Source: Paludibacteraceae bacterium
GTDB lineage: Bacteria; Bacteroidota; Bacteroidia; Bacteroidales; Paludibacteraceae
Length of the DNA stretch: 64,000 nt
Direction: 5' to 3'
NCBI GenBank assembly: GCA_024401475.1
Contig: JAKSKZ010000008.1
Coordinates: forward strand, 1-64,000
Shown: positions 38,401 to 48,425 of the stretch, in pieces
Layout of the letters: every line of letters begins with the position of its first letter
How positions within the stretch are numbered: position 1 is the first letter of the stretch
Translations under genes and position numbers: made by a program
The notes under the pieces: model-generated
Seen by the model: only the letters and a program-made list of their open reading frames with translations
Told to the model about the DNA's origin: nothing
Database searches by the model: none

Positions 38401-41400
38401 CACAATGCAAGCCAGATGTCTCTTGAACCTGAACTTTATATGTTTGAGTCTCACTCGCAATCAAAGATATCGACTTGCTTGTAGAATGATTATCATCATT
38501 CCATAGATAAGAGACTTCTCTATCAGACACTGCTGTTAGTTGGGCCGTATTGTCCTTACAAACCAACAAATCTCCTTCAATCTTCACCGCAGGCAAAGCC
38601 TCCGTCTCTACATCCACTTTTATTTCTGCCTGACAGCCATTTTCATCAACTCCCTTCAACACAAATGTTTTCGGTATAGTCACTTCCTTCACAAGAGGAT
38701 TAACAGCCACTTTATCCCAATAGTAATCTTTAGCACCTACGCCAAGCAGTCGAACAGAATCACCCGCGCAAACATGCACATCTCCCTCTACAGAGAGTTG
38801 AGGCAACGCGTTCACTTTGACATTGACTATTTTTTCGGAAGAACAAACATCTTTAGTGGCCATGACAGAAATGACTGTATCCTTGCTTGGTACGAATGTT
38901 ATCCTTGATTCCGTTGCTCCATTGTTCCACAACCATGTTGTAGAAGACAAGTTAGATGTTGCCCTCATTGAAACTGATTTTCCAGCGCAAACCACAGAAT
39001 CACCCGAAATACCGATTTTAGGCACACTCATCGTAGAAATCGTTATTGATCCCACAGCAGAACAACCATGCTCGTCAACACCCGTAACTTTAATAGTTTG
39101 CTTAGCATCAATCTTGGCATCCAAATAATCCATGGTCGAAGAGTCGCTCCAAATATAAGAGACTGCACCTTGTGCCTGTAAATGGACAGTAGCCCCCTGG
39201 CAAACCTTCGTCTCTCCAACAATTTTCGGTTGATGACTTGGATAAACATCCACTACTTTCGACTTCTTCACTTGACAGCCATTCCCATCATACCCAATCA
39301 ACGAATAAGATGTTCTTTTTTTGACCGTCACATCCCGATGGTCGAGAGCTGATGAATCACCCCACAAGTAGGCGACACAAGCATTTGAAACAGCAGACAA
39401 ATGTGCTTCCGTTCCCATACATACAATAGTTGGGCCATCAATAGACAAATCTGGAGTAGCATAAACCTCCACAGGGACTTTGAGCGTATTCACACATCCG
39501 TTGTCGTCCGTTCCCGTCACTTTGTAAGTCTTTGTATTTGGTTTAGCCACCTCATAATGAGCATCTGTATGACCATCATTCAAGTTCCCCCAATAGTAGG
39601 AAGAGGCACCAGAGGCCGTCAGACTCAAAGATTCGTCTTTACATAGAGAAGTCTTTCCTTCTACACTCAACTCGGGTAACTGGTGAACAGTGATATTAAT
39701 TGATTTTTCCGAAGAACACCCCTTTGTAGTTGCCACGACCTTAACAATTAAGCTACTATCCGGGTTCACGGAATATTTTGAAGAAGTACCACCATTGCTC
39801 CATTTCCACGTAGTTGAAGTGAGGTTTGATTTCGCAGCTAAAACTATTGACTTCCCTCTACAAATAACAGAATCACCACTGACAGAGATTTCAGGAAGCG
39901 GCTTTACCTTAATTTTATGAGAAGTTTCCCCTTTACAACCGAATTCATTCCAACCATAAAGGACTACCGTGCTTGTAGTGTCAATTCGGACAATCTTACT
40001 CTCTTGAGTAGATTGATCGTCCTGCCATTCGTATTTTGAAGCGCCTTGCCCCTGCAACGTCACCCTATCACCAGAGCATATAGTTTCTGGAGCATTCACC
40101 TTGACAACAGGAAGAGGGAGTACAGAAACCTCCACATCTATTGTTGAGCTACAACCGTTTGCATCAATACCAGTCAATTTTTCTATACGATTCGTAGTTA
40201 CATTTTTCAAATTCAGCACAGCACCAGTCTCACCATTAGATGTCCACACATAAGAGTCCGCACCTTGTGCATGCAATATCAAATCTTCGCCAGAACAAAC
40301 AATCGGATCTTCCGCAACGGAGATTGTTGGATTTTCGTGAACCATGAGTTGAATATCAAGTTTGGCGGAACAAGATAGGCCGTCCTCCTCATAAACGCCC
40401 TCTACCCACAACGTTTGATTAGCCTCAACATTAGTCAACACTATAGAAGATGCGACTTCCCCAGTTGACCAAAGCCAACTTGTTGCCGTCGGACTTGTAA
40501 CTGACAAAGAGAGGGCTGAACCCGAACAAACTTCTTTATTTCCGACAACCTCCAAAATTGGCTGTTTAATAGCCTTTACAACCTTATGTTCTATAGTTTC
40601 ACAACCATTCTCACCCACGGCTGTCAATTCAAAAGTTTGAGTTTCGTCTATTACGACATCAATAAAATCAGCAGAAGAACCGTTGCTCCATTTATAAACT
40701 ACATTCTCATTCGATTTTGCAGTTAAACGAATCGTATCGCCCGCACATGCTACGGAAGGGCCCTCTATCGTCACCAAAGGAGAATCCCCCACTTTGATAG
40801 GGATTTCCATCTCGCTAACACAACCATTAGAATCCTTTCCTAACAACTTATAGGTTGATGTAACTGGGTTAGAATCGACCAAAACAGCCCCCCTCTTCTC
40901 GTCCTGGGCATTTTTCCAATCATAAGACGACGCTCCGGATGCCACCAACCTTAATTCGTCACCTTTACAAAGCATTGTATTTCCCTCTATTCTCAAATCT
41001 GGCAATGGCAGGAGTGATATATTCACTCTCTTCTCAGAAACACAACCACCGACTGCAGCAGAAACAGTCACCACGGTATCGACATCCATCTTTTGAGTGA
41101 ATGTAGAAGAAGTTGCCCCGTCACTCCATTTCCAAACCGCTGCTTCAACAGTTGAAATTGCCTCAAGGAAGAGAGTATCCCCTTTACAAATTATAGAATC
41201 GCCATTCAAATAGATTTGAGGTGTAGGTTTTACTGACAAAGACTTTGTAGCTTCCCCTCGACAGCCATATTCATCCCAACCATGAAGCGTATAGGTGTTT
41301 GTAAAGAACACCTGAATTTCGTGTCGAGCATTTGTATCTCCGTTGTCTTGCCATTCATACCTAACACCACCCTCGCCTTGCAAGGCTATGAAATCCTCCT

Positions 41401-44400
41401 CACAAGCTAAATCAGGGCCTAAAATTGAAATTGTCGGAGAGGTTCTGACCGTAATAGGGACATCAATCGTTGCCTCGCAACCATTTTCGCCAACTCCCAT
41501 CAATTTTTCCACTCGATCCTCTGTCACATTTTTCAAGATCAACTCGTAATTTTCTGTCCCGTTGGAAGCCCAAATATACGATTCTGCACCTTGAGCATGG
41601 AGAGTCAAATCTCCTTCCATACAGACATTCGGGTCCTCTCTTGTAGAGAGTGATGGAAGAGGAAGGACTTTAATCAAAACATTCTCCATTGACACGCATG
41701 CGACATCACCAACACGATAAGTACCCGACACACTCAACATTTGATCTTCAAGTACCTTTTCTATTGAAACATCGGAAGAAGTCTCACCTGTTGACCATCT
41801 CCAATCAGTTGCCGTAGAGCTTGAAACAGAGAGAGCAATAGAAGATCCCCAGCAAACAGATTTTTCCCCTTCGACATTTAAGACCGGCTTAGGAAGAAGA
41901 TTTAATTCAACACTCGCAGTTGCAGAACAGCCATTTGCATCCAACCCTTTCACTTCATACGTTCGACCTTTAACCGCAACCTCATCGTGATAATTCAAGT
42001 TAGAACCATCACTCCATTCATAGGAGACACAATCATTTGACTTGGCAGATAACCGAACAATATCACCCTCACAAGCCAAGGTTGGACCTTGCAGTTCAAG
42101 AGTTGGCAATTCGTTCACCTTGATTTCAACATCTATTGAATTCGCACATTTATGAACATCCGTTCCCTTCAATGTATACACAGTAGACGTTGGATTCGCC
42201 ACTTCCATCATCTCTCCCTTCGAGCCATTGCTCCAAACATAAGAGGAGGCTCCCCCCGCCTTTAATCGCAAGGTGTCAGACGCACAAATAATAGTGCGGC
42301 CCTCTATGCTCAATATAGGTAACGGACGAACCGTGATATTCACCGACTTTTCTGTCGTACACCTATTGCCTATTGCCCAAACTGTTGCGACCATGTTCTC
42401 TACCGGCTTCGCTTCAAACCTTGAAGTAGTATTATCATTGCTCCATTTCCATGTCACATTAGGCATTGTAGAAGTAGCGACAACAGACACAGACTCGCCT
42501 ATACAAACAGAAGAATCTCCTTTAATATCGATGATTGGGGCAGACCTTGCCCAAACCTTTTTCGAAGACTCGCCTTTACATCCATACTCATCCCAACCAT
42601 AAACTCTGTAAGTAGTAGTGGCATCCAAACGCACTTCACGATTTTCTCCCGTTGATTGATCATCCCATTCATACACAGAAGCCCCTTGGGCTCGCAAGGT
42701 TATCGTAGAGAGTTCACAGGCTTCGCTTGGAGCCACCAATCGAACAGACGGTTTCGGACGGACAGTGATTAATACGTCAAGTGTAGAACGACAACCATTA
42801 GCATCCGTACCTATCAATGTTTCCGTACGACTAACAGTCATTGATTGCAACCTAATTTCGTCACCAGACTTACCATTTGATTTCCATTCTAAACTTTCTG
42901 CACCTTGCGCATGAAGCGTAATATCATTGCCTGTACAAACGACCGGTTCTTCTTTCGTAGAAAGAACTGGTAGTTTCAAAACTGTAATCGGAATCATTTG
43001 TTCCTCCGTCTCATAGAAATCACCAACGGTTGTTTTTGCCTTAACATAAACCGTCACATTGGCCTTGGGTTGCAGTTCAATCTCCCTACCTGTTAGATCC
43101 AAGATTTGGTTACCCGCTTCGTCCACCACACGCCATGAGTAAGAATAACCCTCGTCACTTGCCACAAGGTTCACAACCGAACCCAAACAGACACGCGTAA
43201 CACCATCCACCTTAAAGGAAGGCAAGATAAACAAGCTGTCTTCTACAACCGAGATATTTACATTCGAAAAATTCGGGTTAATGTTTCTAAAAGAACTTAC
43301 AGTAAACGGCATACCATAGCTACCAACCGAAGTTCCCCGTGCTACAGAATCCTTTTCCCCACCGATGAATTCCAAATCGTACATGGTATATAACGAAGAA
43401 CTACTCTCAAAATCATATCCTGAAACGACATGTTCCAAGCCATCGTATTTCAAAGTTTCCCCATGCTTAGAGATTACAACATTCACAACTACAGGACAAG
43501 GTTGAATCACCAAACTATCCTCTATGATTGAAATATTAACCTTCGGGAAATTCGGGTTTTGGTTTACAAATGATTTTGCAGTAAAAGACATGCCATAAAC
43601 TCCTGTTTCCGTACCACTCGCCGTAGAATCAGCCGCAGTTCCAATAAATTTCAAATCTTTTATCGTGAATTTTGGATTAGAGCTTATAAAATCATAACCT
43701 GTAACCGAATGAACCGCTCCATCATAAGAGACGACAGAACCATGCTTAACAATCGTCACATTCACCTCGTCAGCTGTCACAACAACATAATGCTCTGCCG
43801 AATTAACACAGCCATTTTCATCAACGCCTCTCACAACAAAATTCGTATTTTCGCTAAGTTCTGCAGATAGCACTTGAGAGTGCAAACCCTCTGACGCATT
43901 CCAAGACCAATCCACAATCCTGTTGTTTGCAGAGAGAGCCGTCAATTTAACTACAGAACCAGCAACAACACTATCGGGTCCTTCGATAGTAATATTAGGC
44001 AATTGATTCACGTGTAGTTTCAAGATGGCCTGCTCCGAACAACCATCTTTTGTCACATTCACTTTGATCGTCGTATCCCTCGTTATCAAGAAAGATGGCT
44101 TTTGGCTTATAATATTAGGATTATCATTCCAAACGTATGTAGCACCCTCTGGATAAGCGACAGGATGCACGTCAACACCTTCACACACAGTTGTTTCCCC
44201 CTCAATAGAAGGATTGATTCTATCTTTTACAAAAACAAAGCTCAATGCCGTATCCGAAATACAACCAATTGGACTATAGGCAACAAGACGAACATAGTTC
44301 TCTCCTTCATATAAAGTTTCCGCAGGAATTTTCAATTGATTACTTCTCTTCACATACTCTTGACCATTTACACTCCAATGATAACTGTTTTTATCTGGGA

Positions 44401-47400
44401 GTGGTTTAGTTGGATCTGCTACGGCTTTCATCAGAAGGGGATCTCCAAAACAAACCATTTGATCCGACAAAGAAACAGAAGGAGATTCTTGCACCTCTAC
44501 CAAAACACTGGCACTATCGCGACACGTATATGTATCATCATACACATACGTTTTATTGGCAAACACCTTACATTCATAAGAGCCAGAGGCAGATGACCAT
44601 AATTTTACAGAGGCACCTTCTCTGCCGCCATAGAGCAAATCGCCCGTCCATAAATAATCAGCATCACCATCCGCGTTCTCCACCGACAAATCAAAAGAAC
44701 TGTTTTCACATACGAGCATTTTAGAGGTTGCCAGTTTTACGGATGGTTTCAAAAGAGGTTCCAATGCAAAGAAACGAACGTATTCACAAGCACCTGTTTT
44801 CATTTTAACCTTATAGACATGAGCTTCTCCGTCGTTTTTCGCAGTATAGGAAGATGTTTTTGCCAACAATGATTTTTCCGCACTTGTAGTCACATCAAAC
44901 CAAGAATAGGCAGAACCTTCGATGGAAGATTGAGCATTCAATGTGAATTCCTCATTTTCGCAGACATACACCCGTGCCGTGTCCACCTCACCATTTCTTT
45001 GGAAATAAGGAGTAATCACCTCAATCTCCTTTGTGAAATCACAACCCCAAGAAGTATAGGCCGTCAATCGAACCACATACTTAGTATTTGGAAGTTCAAA
45101 TTGGAAAGTCACATCTTTTTCCGTAGAAGAGGTGCCATCAGGAAACTCCCAATAGAAAGAAGAGATTTTGTCAACACCAGATGTAATAATTGACGTATTT
45201 TTGAAGGATGCCAGACCTCCACATTTCCATTCTATATCAGCAGAAGGGAGTGCTTTCACCATTTCAAGTTTCGTGTCTAACACTGCAACTGAGCAACCAC
45301 TCTTATCCGTAGAATCCATATTGATAGAACACGTCACACGCTCACCATCAACTACCGACGCCCTTTCTATGTATGCGACATACGGAGCTGAAGCATCCTT
45401 TTCAATCGGTCTGCCCGAATATCTTTTCCAAGAATAGGAAGAAACAGGGAAGCCCTTAGGAGCCTCCAACTTCACCTTCGGATTAGAAGCCTCCATACAA
45501 ACCGGTGTACGGATTTCCCACTTTCTGGTTTCTGCTTGGAAATATCCATAAGAACTATGACCTGCAGCTATGACTGTATTAGAATGAGCATTATTCATCA
45601 AACAATCGTGGTTCAAAACTTCCACACGAACCGTTTTCCCTATGTATTCTCTCAAATCGGCACAACGAGTTTTCCAACCCGAATAATAATAGCGAGAGGT
45701 ATATCTACCATCATTTTTAACAACACAATTGTTCACAATAAAGCATGAACTACTACTTACCCTATGAGAATTAGCATGTTGACTAACAGAATTACAATTA
45801 TCACTTATATAAACGCCAACATTATCACCCGTTCCAAATCCGTTGGAGACAAATGGAATTCTTGTTTCATCTGACGTCGTTGGAAACATAGGTTGCATGC
45901 CAGGATAGTTCAAATTTTCATTATTAGGATTCGCAATCAGATGATGTTCTCCACAAGGGATGTTCACCCATTTGCCAGTTTTTTCATCTTTCACTAAAAC
46001 GTTCACCACCATTTCAGATTGACCACTTTCCAAATGATTTTTAGAAAATTCAGGAGACGAGACAATCGCTAAGAAGCGATAAATGAGCATAGTACTATTT
46101 TCGGTCACCTTAAAATCGTAATACATACGTTCTGCACCAGCCCAAGGATTTTGTGATTTCCCCAAATAATATGGATTATGCCAATCTGTACGTTCAACTG
46201 TATTCATCGCTGACGTTTCTGCTCCAGCGTCATAACTATACACGCCACTTTTGCTCAATTCAATTTTTGGATAATCCAACTTATTCCCGTCAGAATCCAC
46301 TGTATTAGGGCCAAACATACTTCCTTTCATCGTATATGTCACTATTCCACCCTTATCAGGTTGCCATGGGTCTGGACGACCAATACGCATCACCCCCGAC
46401 TGGTTCTCTTTGGGCATAACAAAAAGAGGTATGTATGAAAATTTCCTATCCTTCGATTGAGGGTTTTCGAAACGCCAGAAACGAGATTTCTCTTCGGCCG
46501 AGAGATTCCAGCCTCTACTGGCGGTTATGTCCGCTTGGGGTATTTCTGATGTCGAACCGTGCGAAGTATTATCCCATATATAAGTATATTCCGAAGAAGA
46601 AGCTTTCAAGGGAGTTGTGTACCAACCCGTCTGATATGTCCAACCGCTTTCTCCTTGCGAGAAATCCAAATTTGGCGTGTCTTCATTAAAAGTCTGAAGG
46701 TTAGACAACACAGGCACACGAGAAAAACTAGTGCTGAGTTCCAATTCTGATTCTCCCCTTGTATCTTTCGGATCCATGTTTATACGACAGATACAACTTT
46801 CTCCGTCAATCAAACCCAATGCTCCTGTGCTATCCACATAGGCAACATTAGGAGAACTCACGTCCACATCAATAGTACGACCTGACTGTCTAAACCACGA
46901 ATAAGACTCTGCAGGGAAACCTTCGGGGGCAATCAACTCCACCTTGATTTTTCCATCTTCTTCATAACTGTTCGTTTTGATCTCCATCTTTTGCGTCTCC
47001 GCTTGGAAATAACCATAAGAACTATGGCCACCAGCGATAACCGTGCTATTATGGGAATCATTCATCAAACAATCATGATTTAAGACTTCCACACGAATCG
47101 TCTTACCAACATAATTTCTCAAATCAGCATAACGCGTTCTCCAACCCGAATAGTGAAAACGAGATACATAGGTATTGTCATAGACTTGAATGCAATTTTT
47201 AACAATAAAACAAGAAGTGTTATTTATTTTATGAGAGCTATTATGTTCATTACTTCTATTACAATTGTCGCTTATATAAGCTGCCTTATTAGTTCCTTCT
47301 CCATACCCAGCAGAAACAAAAGGTATTTTACTGCCTTCTTTCGAGTTAGGAAACATAGGTTCCATACCTGGATAATTCAACTCCTTATTGTTGGAACTGG

Positions 47401-48253
47401 CTATCAGATGATGTTCCCCACAAGGCACGCGCTCCCATTTGCCCGTATTCTCATTCTTAGCCAAGATATTCACAACCATTTCTGGATAGCCATTCTCTGA
47501 GTGATTTTTCGAAGTCTCCGGTGAAGACAAAACAGCCAAGAACCGATATATAAGCAAAGTACTGTTCTCTGTCACTTTAAAATCGTAGAACATACGTTCC
47601 GCTCCAGCCCAAGGATTAGCCGAACTTCCCGTATAGTAGGGATTGTGCCAATCAGTCCGTGTCGAGATAGACTTAAAAGCATAGGTTTCACAACCAGCAT
47701 CGTAAGCATTAATATTAGAACTTGTATATTCAATCGTGCTATAATTCAACTTATTGCCATCCGAGTCAACCGTATTAGGGCCAAAAAGGCTTCCTTCCAT
47801 AGAATATGACACCGTTACATTTCTATCTGGAATCCAAGGATCAGGACGTCCAATACGCATCACTCCAGATTGATTCTCCTTTGGAAGCACATAAAGTGGC
47901 AAGAAGGCAAATTTTCCGTCTAAAGTATGAGGGTTGTCAAATCGCCAAAAACGAGATTTCTCCTCATCTGTCAAAGTCCTAACTCTTGAAGCCGTTATGT
48001 TAACCTCAGCAATCGTCTTCGAATCGCCTACTGAAGTTTTATCCCAAACATAGGTCACTTCTGAAGGAGATCCCTTCAAGGGCGTCGTGTACCACCCCGT
48101 TTGATAGGTCCAACCAGCCTCGCCCTGAGAGAAGTCCAAGTTGGGAGTATCTATGTTTTTTTGAGCAAATATAGAATTGCAAACCGACAGACAACCTATC
48201 ACAATAGCAATCAACTGAATTTGTTTTGACACAACTTTTCTAATCCTATTCAT
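35480..48253 (-). CDS. Giant secreted Ig-repeat surface protein (4,257 aa)
   Basis: A complete 4,257-residue secreted protein. A signal peptide covers about residues 11-31 (LIAIVIGCLSVCNSIFAQ). Two copies of a module of about 490 residues start at residues 35 and 525 (DTPNLDFSQGE, GWTYQTGWYTTPLK, HSSYGYFQAE). A PKD-like domain follows near residue 1015 (FYWEFPDG) and then two MBG-like units near 1495-1670 (YDGAVHSVTGYDF). Up to about residue 4150 come several dozen Ig-like modules of 70-85 residues, each with a paired-Cys pattern, a SYxWSNG-type centre and a GxDxNGC strand. The last 50 residues match the tail of the neighbouring GH5 enzyme and look like the second half of a T9SS sorting domain. 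Surface display is likely, and a role as adhesin or scaffold beside two cellulases is inferred. No frameshift is seen. It has its own promoter at 48320-48350. Confidence 0.93.
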   Translation of the reverse strand: MNRIRKVVSKQIQLIAIVIGCLSVCNSIFAQKNIDTPNLDFSQGEAGWTYQTGWYTTPLKGSPSEVTYVWDKTSVGDSKTIAEVNITASRVRTLTDEEKSRFWRFDNPHTLDGKFAFLPLYVLPKENQSGVMRIGRPDPWIPDRNVTVSYSMEGSLFGPNTVDSDGNKLNYSTIEYTSSNINAYDAGCETYAFKSISTRTDWHNPYYTGSSANPWAGAERMFYDFKVTENSTLLIYRFLAVLSSPETSKNHSENGYPEMVVNILAKNENTGKWERVPCGEHHLIASSNNKELNYPGMEPMFPNSKEGSKIPFVSAGYGEGTNKAAYISDNCNRSNEHNSSHKINNTSCFIVKNCIQVYDNTYVSRFHYSGWRTRYADLRNYVGKTIRVEVLNHDCLMNDSHNSTVIAGGHSSYGYFQAETQKMEIKTNSYEEDGKIKVELIAPEGFPAESYSWFRQSGRTIDVDVSSPNVAYVDSTGALGLIDGESCICRINMDPKDTRGESELELSTSFSRVPVLSNLQTFNEDTPNLDFSQGESGWTYQTGWYTTPLKASSSEYTYIWDNTSHGSTSEIPQADITASRGWNLSAEEKSRFWRFENPQSKDRKFSYIPLFVMPKENQSGVMRIGRPDPWQPDKGGIVTYTMKGSMFGPNTVDSDGNKLDYPKIELSKSGVYSYDAGAETSAMNTVERTDWHNPYYLGKSQNPWAGAERMYYDFKVTENSTMLIYRFLAIVSSPEFSKNHLESGQSEMVVNVLVKDEKTGKWVNIPCGEHHLIANPNNENLNYPGMQPMFPTTSDETRIPFVSNGFGTGDNVGVYISDNCNSVSQHANSHRVSSSSCFIVNNCVVKNDGRYTSRYYYSGWKTRCADLREYIGKTVRVEVLNHDCLMNNAHSNTVIAAGHSSYGYFQAETRKWEIRTPVCMEASNPKVKLEAPKGFPVSSYSWKRYSGRPIEKDASAPYVAYIERASVVDGERVTCSINMDSTDKSGCSVAVLDTKLEMVKALPSADIEWKCGGLASFKNTSIITSGVDKISSFYWEFPDGTSSTEKDVTFQFELPNTKYVVRLTAYTSWGCDFTKEIEVITPYFQRNGEVDTARVYVCENEEFTLNAQSSIEGSAYSWFDVTTSAEKSLLAKTSSYTAKNDGEAHVYKVKMKTGACEYVRFFALEPLLKPSVKLATSKMLVCENSSFDLSVENADGDADYLWTGDLLYGGREGASVKLWSSASGSYECKVFANKTYVYDDTYTCRDSASVLVEVQESPSVSLSDQMVCFGDPLLMKAVADPTKPLPDKNSYHWSVNGQEYVKRSNQLKIPAETLYEGENYVRLVAYSPIGCISDTALSFVFVKDRINPSIEGETTVCEGVDVHPVAYPEGATYVWNDNPNIISQKPSFLITRDTTIKVNVTKDGCSEQAILKLHVNQLPNITIEGPDSVVAGSVVKLTALSANNRIVDWSWNASEGLHSQVLSAELSENTNFVVRGVDENGCVNSAEHYVVVTADEVNVTIVKHGSVVSYDGAVHSVTGYDFISSNPKFTIKDLKFIGTAADSTASGTETGVYGMSFTAKSFVNQNPNFPKVNISIIEDSLVIQPCPVVVNVVISKHGETLKYDGLEHVVSGYDFESSSSLYTMYDLEFIGGEKDSVARGTSVGSYGMPFTVSSFRNINPNFSNVNISVVEDSLFILPSFKVDGVTRVCLGSVVNLVASDEGYSYSWRVVDEAGNQILDLTGREIELQPKANVTVYVKAKTTVGDFYETEEQMIPITVLKLPVLSTKEEPVVCTGNDITLHAQGAESLEWKSNGKSGDEIRLQSMTVSRTETLIGTDANGCRSTLDVLITVRPKPSVRLVAPSEACELSTITLRAQGASVYEWDDQSTGENREVRLDATTTYRVYGWDEYGCKGESSKKVWARSAPIIDIKGDSSVCIGESVSVVATSTMPNVTWKWSNDNTTSRFEAKPVENMVATVWAIGNRCTTEKSVNITVRPLPILSIEGRTIICASDTLRLKAGGASSYVWSNGSKGEMMEVANPTSTVYTLKGTDVHKCANSIDVEIKVNELPTLELQGPTLACEGDIVRLSAKSNDCVSYEWSDGSNLNYHDEVAVKGRTYEVKGLDANGCSATASVELNLLPKPVLNVEGEKSVCWGSSIALSVSSSTATDWRWSTGETSSDVSIEKVLEDQMLSVSGTYRVGDVACVSMENVLIKVLPLPSLSTREDPNVCMEGDLTLHAQGAESYIWASNGTENYELILKNVTEDRVEKLMGVGENGCEATIDVPITVRTSPTISILGPDLACEEDFIALQGEGGVRYEWQDNGDTNARHEIQVFFTNTYTLHGWDEYGCRGEATKSLSVKPTPQIYLNGDSIICKGDTLFLEAISTVEAAVWKWSDGATSSTFTQKMDVDTVVTVSAAVGGCVSEKRVNISLLPLPDLRIEGNTMLCKGDELRLVASGASSYDWKNAQDEKRGAVLVDSNPVTSTYKLLGKDSNGCVSEMEIPIKVGDSPLVTIEGPSVACAGDTIRLTAKSNENVVYKWSNGSSADFIDVVIDETQTFELTAVGENGCETIEHKVVKAIKQPILEVVGNKEVCSGSALSLSVTSPTATSWLWSTGEVASSIVLTNVEANQTLWVEGVYEEDGLSCSAKLDIQLMVHENPTISVAEDPIVCSGEDLILHAQGADSYVWTSNGETGAVLNLKNVTTNRIEKLTGIDANGCSSTIDVEVSVLPLPVVKVNAPETICSGDRVTLQGQGASKYEWQDDQSTQESKIVRIDTTSTVVLYGWNEFGCKGETSHKIKVKPLPEISVSGDSVICRGKSIVLAAKSNLTSTTWKWSNGGTSSKYSVNPDSSLIVKVVATTKGCSSEKSINITVHQLPELSVEGKTSLCKDESLSLTASGASSYYWGNLNDGHTDAHYEVAKPNTKTYKVTGTDDNGCVNTLKVPVEVYATPDLSIDGPTIVCMGTEAHLSAVSNACVAYLWGDSSALDHRDVTVKKRTSYSLIGYDGNGCQVKKSKVVDVYPSHQPKIVGETKVCQGATVHLQAQGAVSYIWSDSSTMDYLDAKIDAKQTIKVTGVDEHGCSAVGSITISTMSVPKIGISGDSVVCAGKSVSMRATSNLSSTTWLWNNGATESRITFVPSKDTVISVMATKDVCSSEKIVNVKVNALPQLSVEGDVHVCAGDSVRLLGVGAKDYYWDKVAVNPLVKEVTIPKTFVLKGVDENGCQAEIKVDVETEALPAVKIEGDLLVCKDNTAQLTAVSDREVSYLWNDDNHSTSKSISLIASETQTYKVQVQETSGLHCVGVDSVTVKVLEQPIVSILGESSICEGEILNLEAKVDNEKDVVESYVYSWNVDETNRSATIAFVPTEQSQIVSALVETSNGCIGMAKKVISVKKAPSFHVQGIYTICQGEQLYLEAVPNEKRANYHYFWNDTVVGEVYSQSVWETGNLNVKVKALSEEGCFSLNDEIVGVNVLPTPKLSIEGDQMVCFGAPATLEAHFDTDEETTKLSWYYDYMNEEVTDSMLIIPSVTMPTKVVVSALFADQCESKLETTVVPVEKPMLEIKGDDLPICGGRELSLTASDKSLDSEKTQYVWSVADVMVAQGDSYKAEYNQSTLVHLTAVKDNCSVQKDTLITVYATPDVDFVGDATLCEGDSLHLSATKVAGDGDLKYSWSRLGAPTEVGETFEALFDAGAYELVLKAEDSHGCSSSEKIIPLTVNDRPKVSVPAANDGVVEVCRGESVELEAVGDQETLSYAWGSEESNVIIVPSVEEEKEYTVTVFDGSCYGSATVAVRPKEYPTILVSDLKACMDVPVSIRPKANENVLDYTFKYGDEEHKSVAECILTPTQEESTLYIYPRGVNGCESSIPTEMTITAVTKPVITVDGSLEICQNSTLNLSATVDAPFVSYYWKDEQGNEYDADLSMTLNEGGDYQFLLSVVSTEDMNCSFDSIVKVSVYELPSFEIEGVDEICMGSEASLKAVGGLNLTYKWYDENPEINKELAPLSNADTYLLADVQDTATLYVEADNGYCKSYETHTVIVIAKPELAYTGDIEVCEGSVAMLEADGQDAGVLYAWNDQVLSDYATYNSNEMLVGQNDTVKLTAVRNGCSNETYLVISANPNPQLVVPSKEVYSGEIFTMNYSLVDNGADVAVEKWYSEDQLLGGFYAENLSDTAAIHAWHTSFNTDVTTTMYLRLEVESSKGCTQSLPVEVLVREKVLSGRFLVFNVLGQIIGEVDLDGETPARDQLSFYKSYQVLFLQSLSNEDVLIKVKVRD
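39200..43000 (-). repeat. About 1.32-kb super-repeat of six Ig modules
   Basis: The strand encoding GW(D/N)E(Y/F)GC occurs at about 42579-42599, 41262-41282 and 39935-39955, spaced 1,317 and 1,327 bases, or about 440 residues. Between these anchors six distinguishable Ig modules recur in the same order (types with ASGASSY, AKSN, TGETSS, HAQGAES, YEWQD and GDSxIC cores). A partial copy precedes and a partial, reshuffled copy follows. Unlike the 552-bp units of the other giant these copies are diverged. Confidence 0.85.
45180..48150 (-). repeat. Two-copy 1.47-kb (about 490-aa) N-terminal module
   Basis: Within the giant gene the segment beginning at 48150 recurs from about 46680, with the same order of motifs: VMRIGRPDPW, GPNTVDSDGNKL, TDWHNPYY, PWAGAERM, MVVN, GEHHLIA, VRVEVLNHDCLMN and HSSYGYFQAE. 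Copies are clearly homologous but diverged. The end motif (a DC followed by HSSYGYF) recalls beta-jelly-roll modules found next to PKD domains in Bacteroidetes surface proteins. Confidence 0.85.
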
Positions 48254-48319
48254 ATTAAACTGTAAGTCAAATCCATATAGTTCTAATCAGCATTCGAAAA
48301 TCTTCGAAAGATGGAAATG

Positions 48320-48350
48320 CAAAACTATTCAAAATGTCTGAAATCACAAA
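48320..48350 (-). promoter_or_regulatory. Promoter of the 4,257-residue giant gene
   Basis: On the minus strand -33 TTTG (48347-48350) and -7 TAGTTTTG (48320-48327) are separated by 19 bases, 66 bases before the ATG at 48253. It lies just downstream of the GH5 terminator, arguing for separate transcription. Confidence 0.7.
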
Positions 48351-48367
48351 AAAATGAAGAAACAATA

Positions 48368-48399
48368 AAGGTGCATCAAAACTAAATCTGACGCACCTT
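48368..48399 (-). terminator. Terminator of the GH5 gene
   Basis: A 10-bp stem with one mismatch (AAGGTGCATC / GACGCACCTT) and a 12-base loop, followed on the minus strand by T-rich sequence, 27 bases after the GH5 stop. Confidence 0.8.
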
Positions 48400-48425
48400 C
48401 AAAAAAATCAGTAATAAAAATCCTA

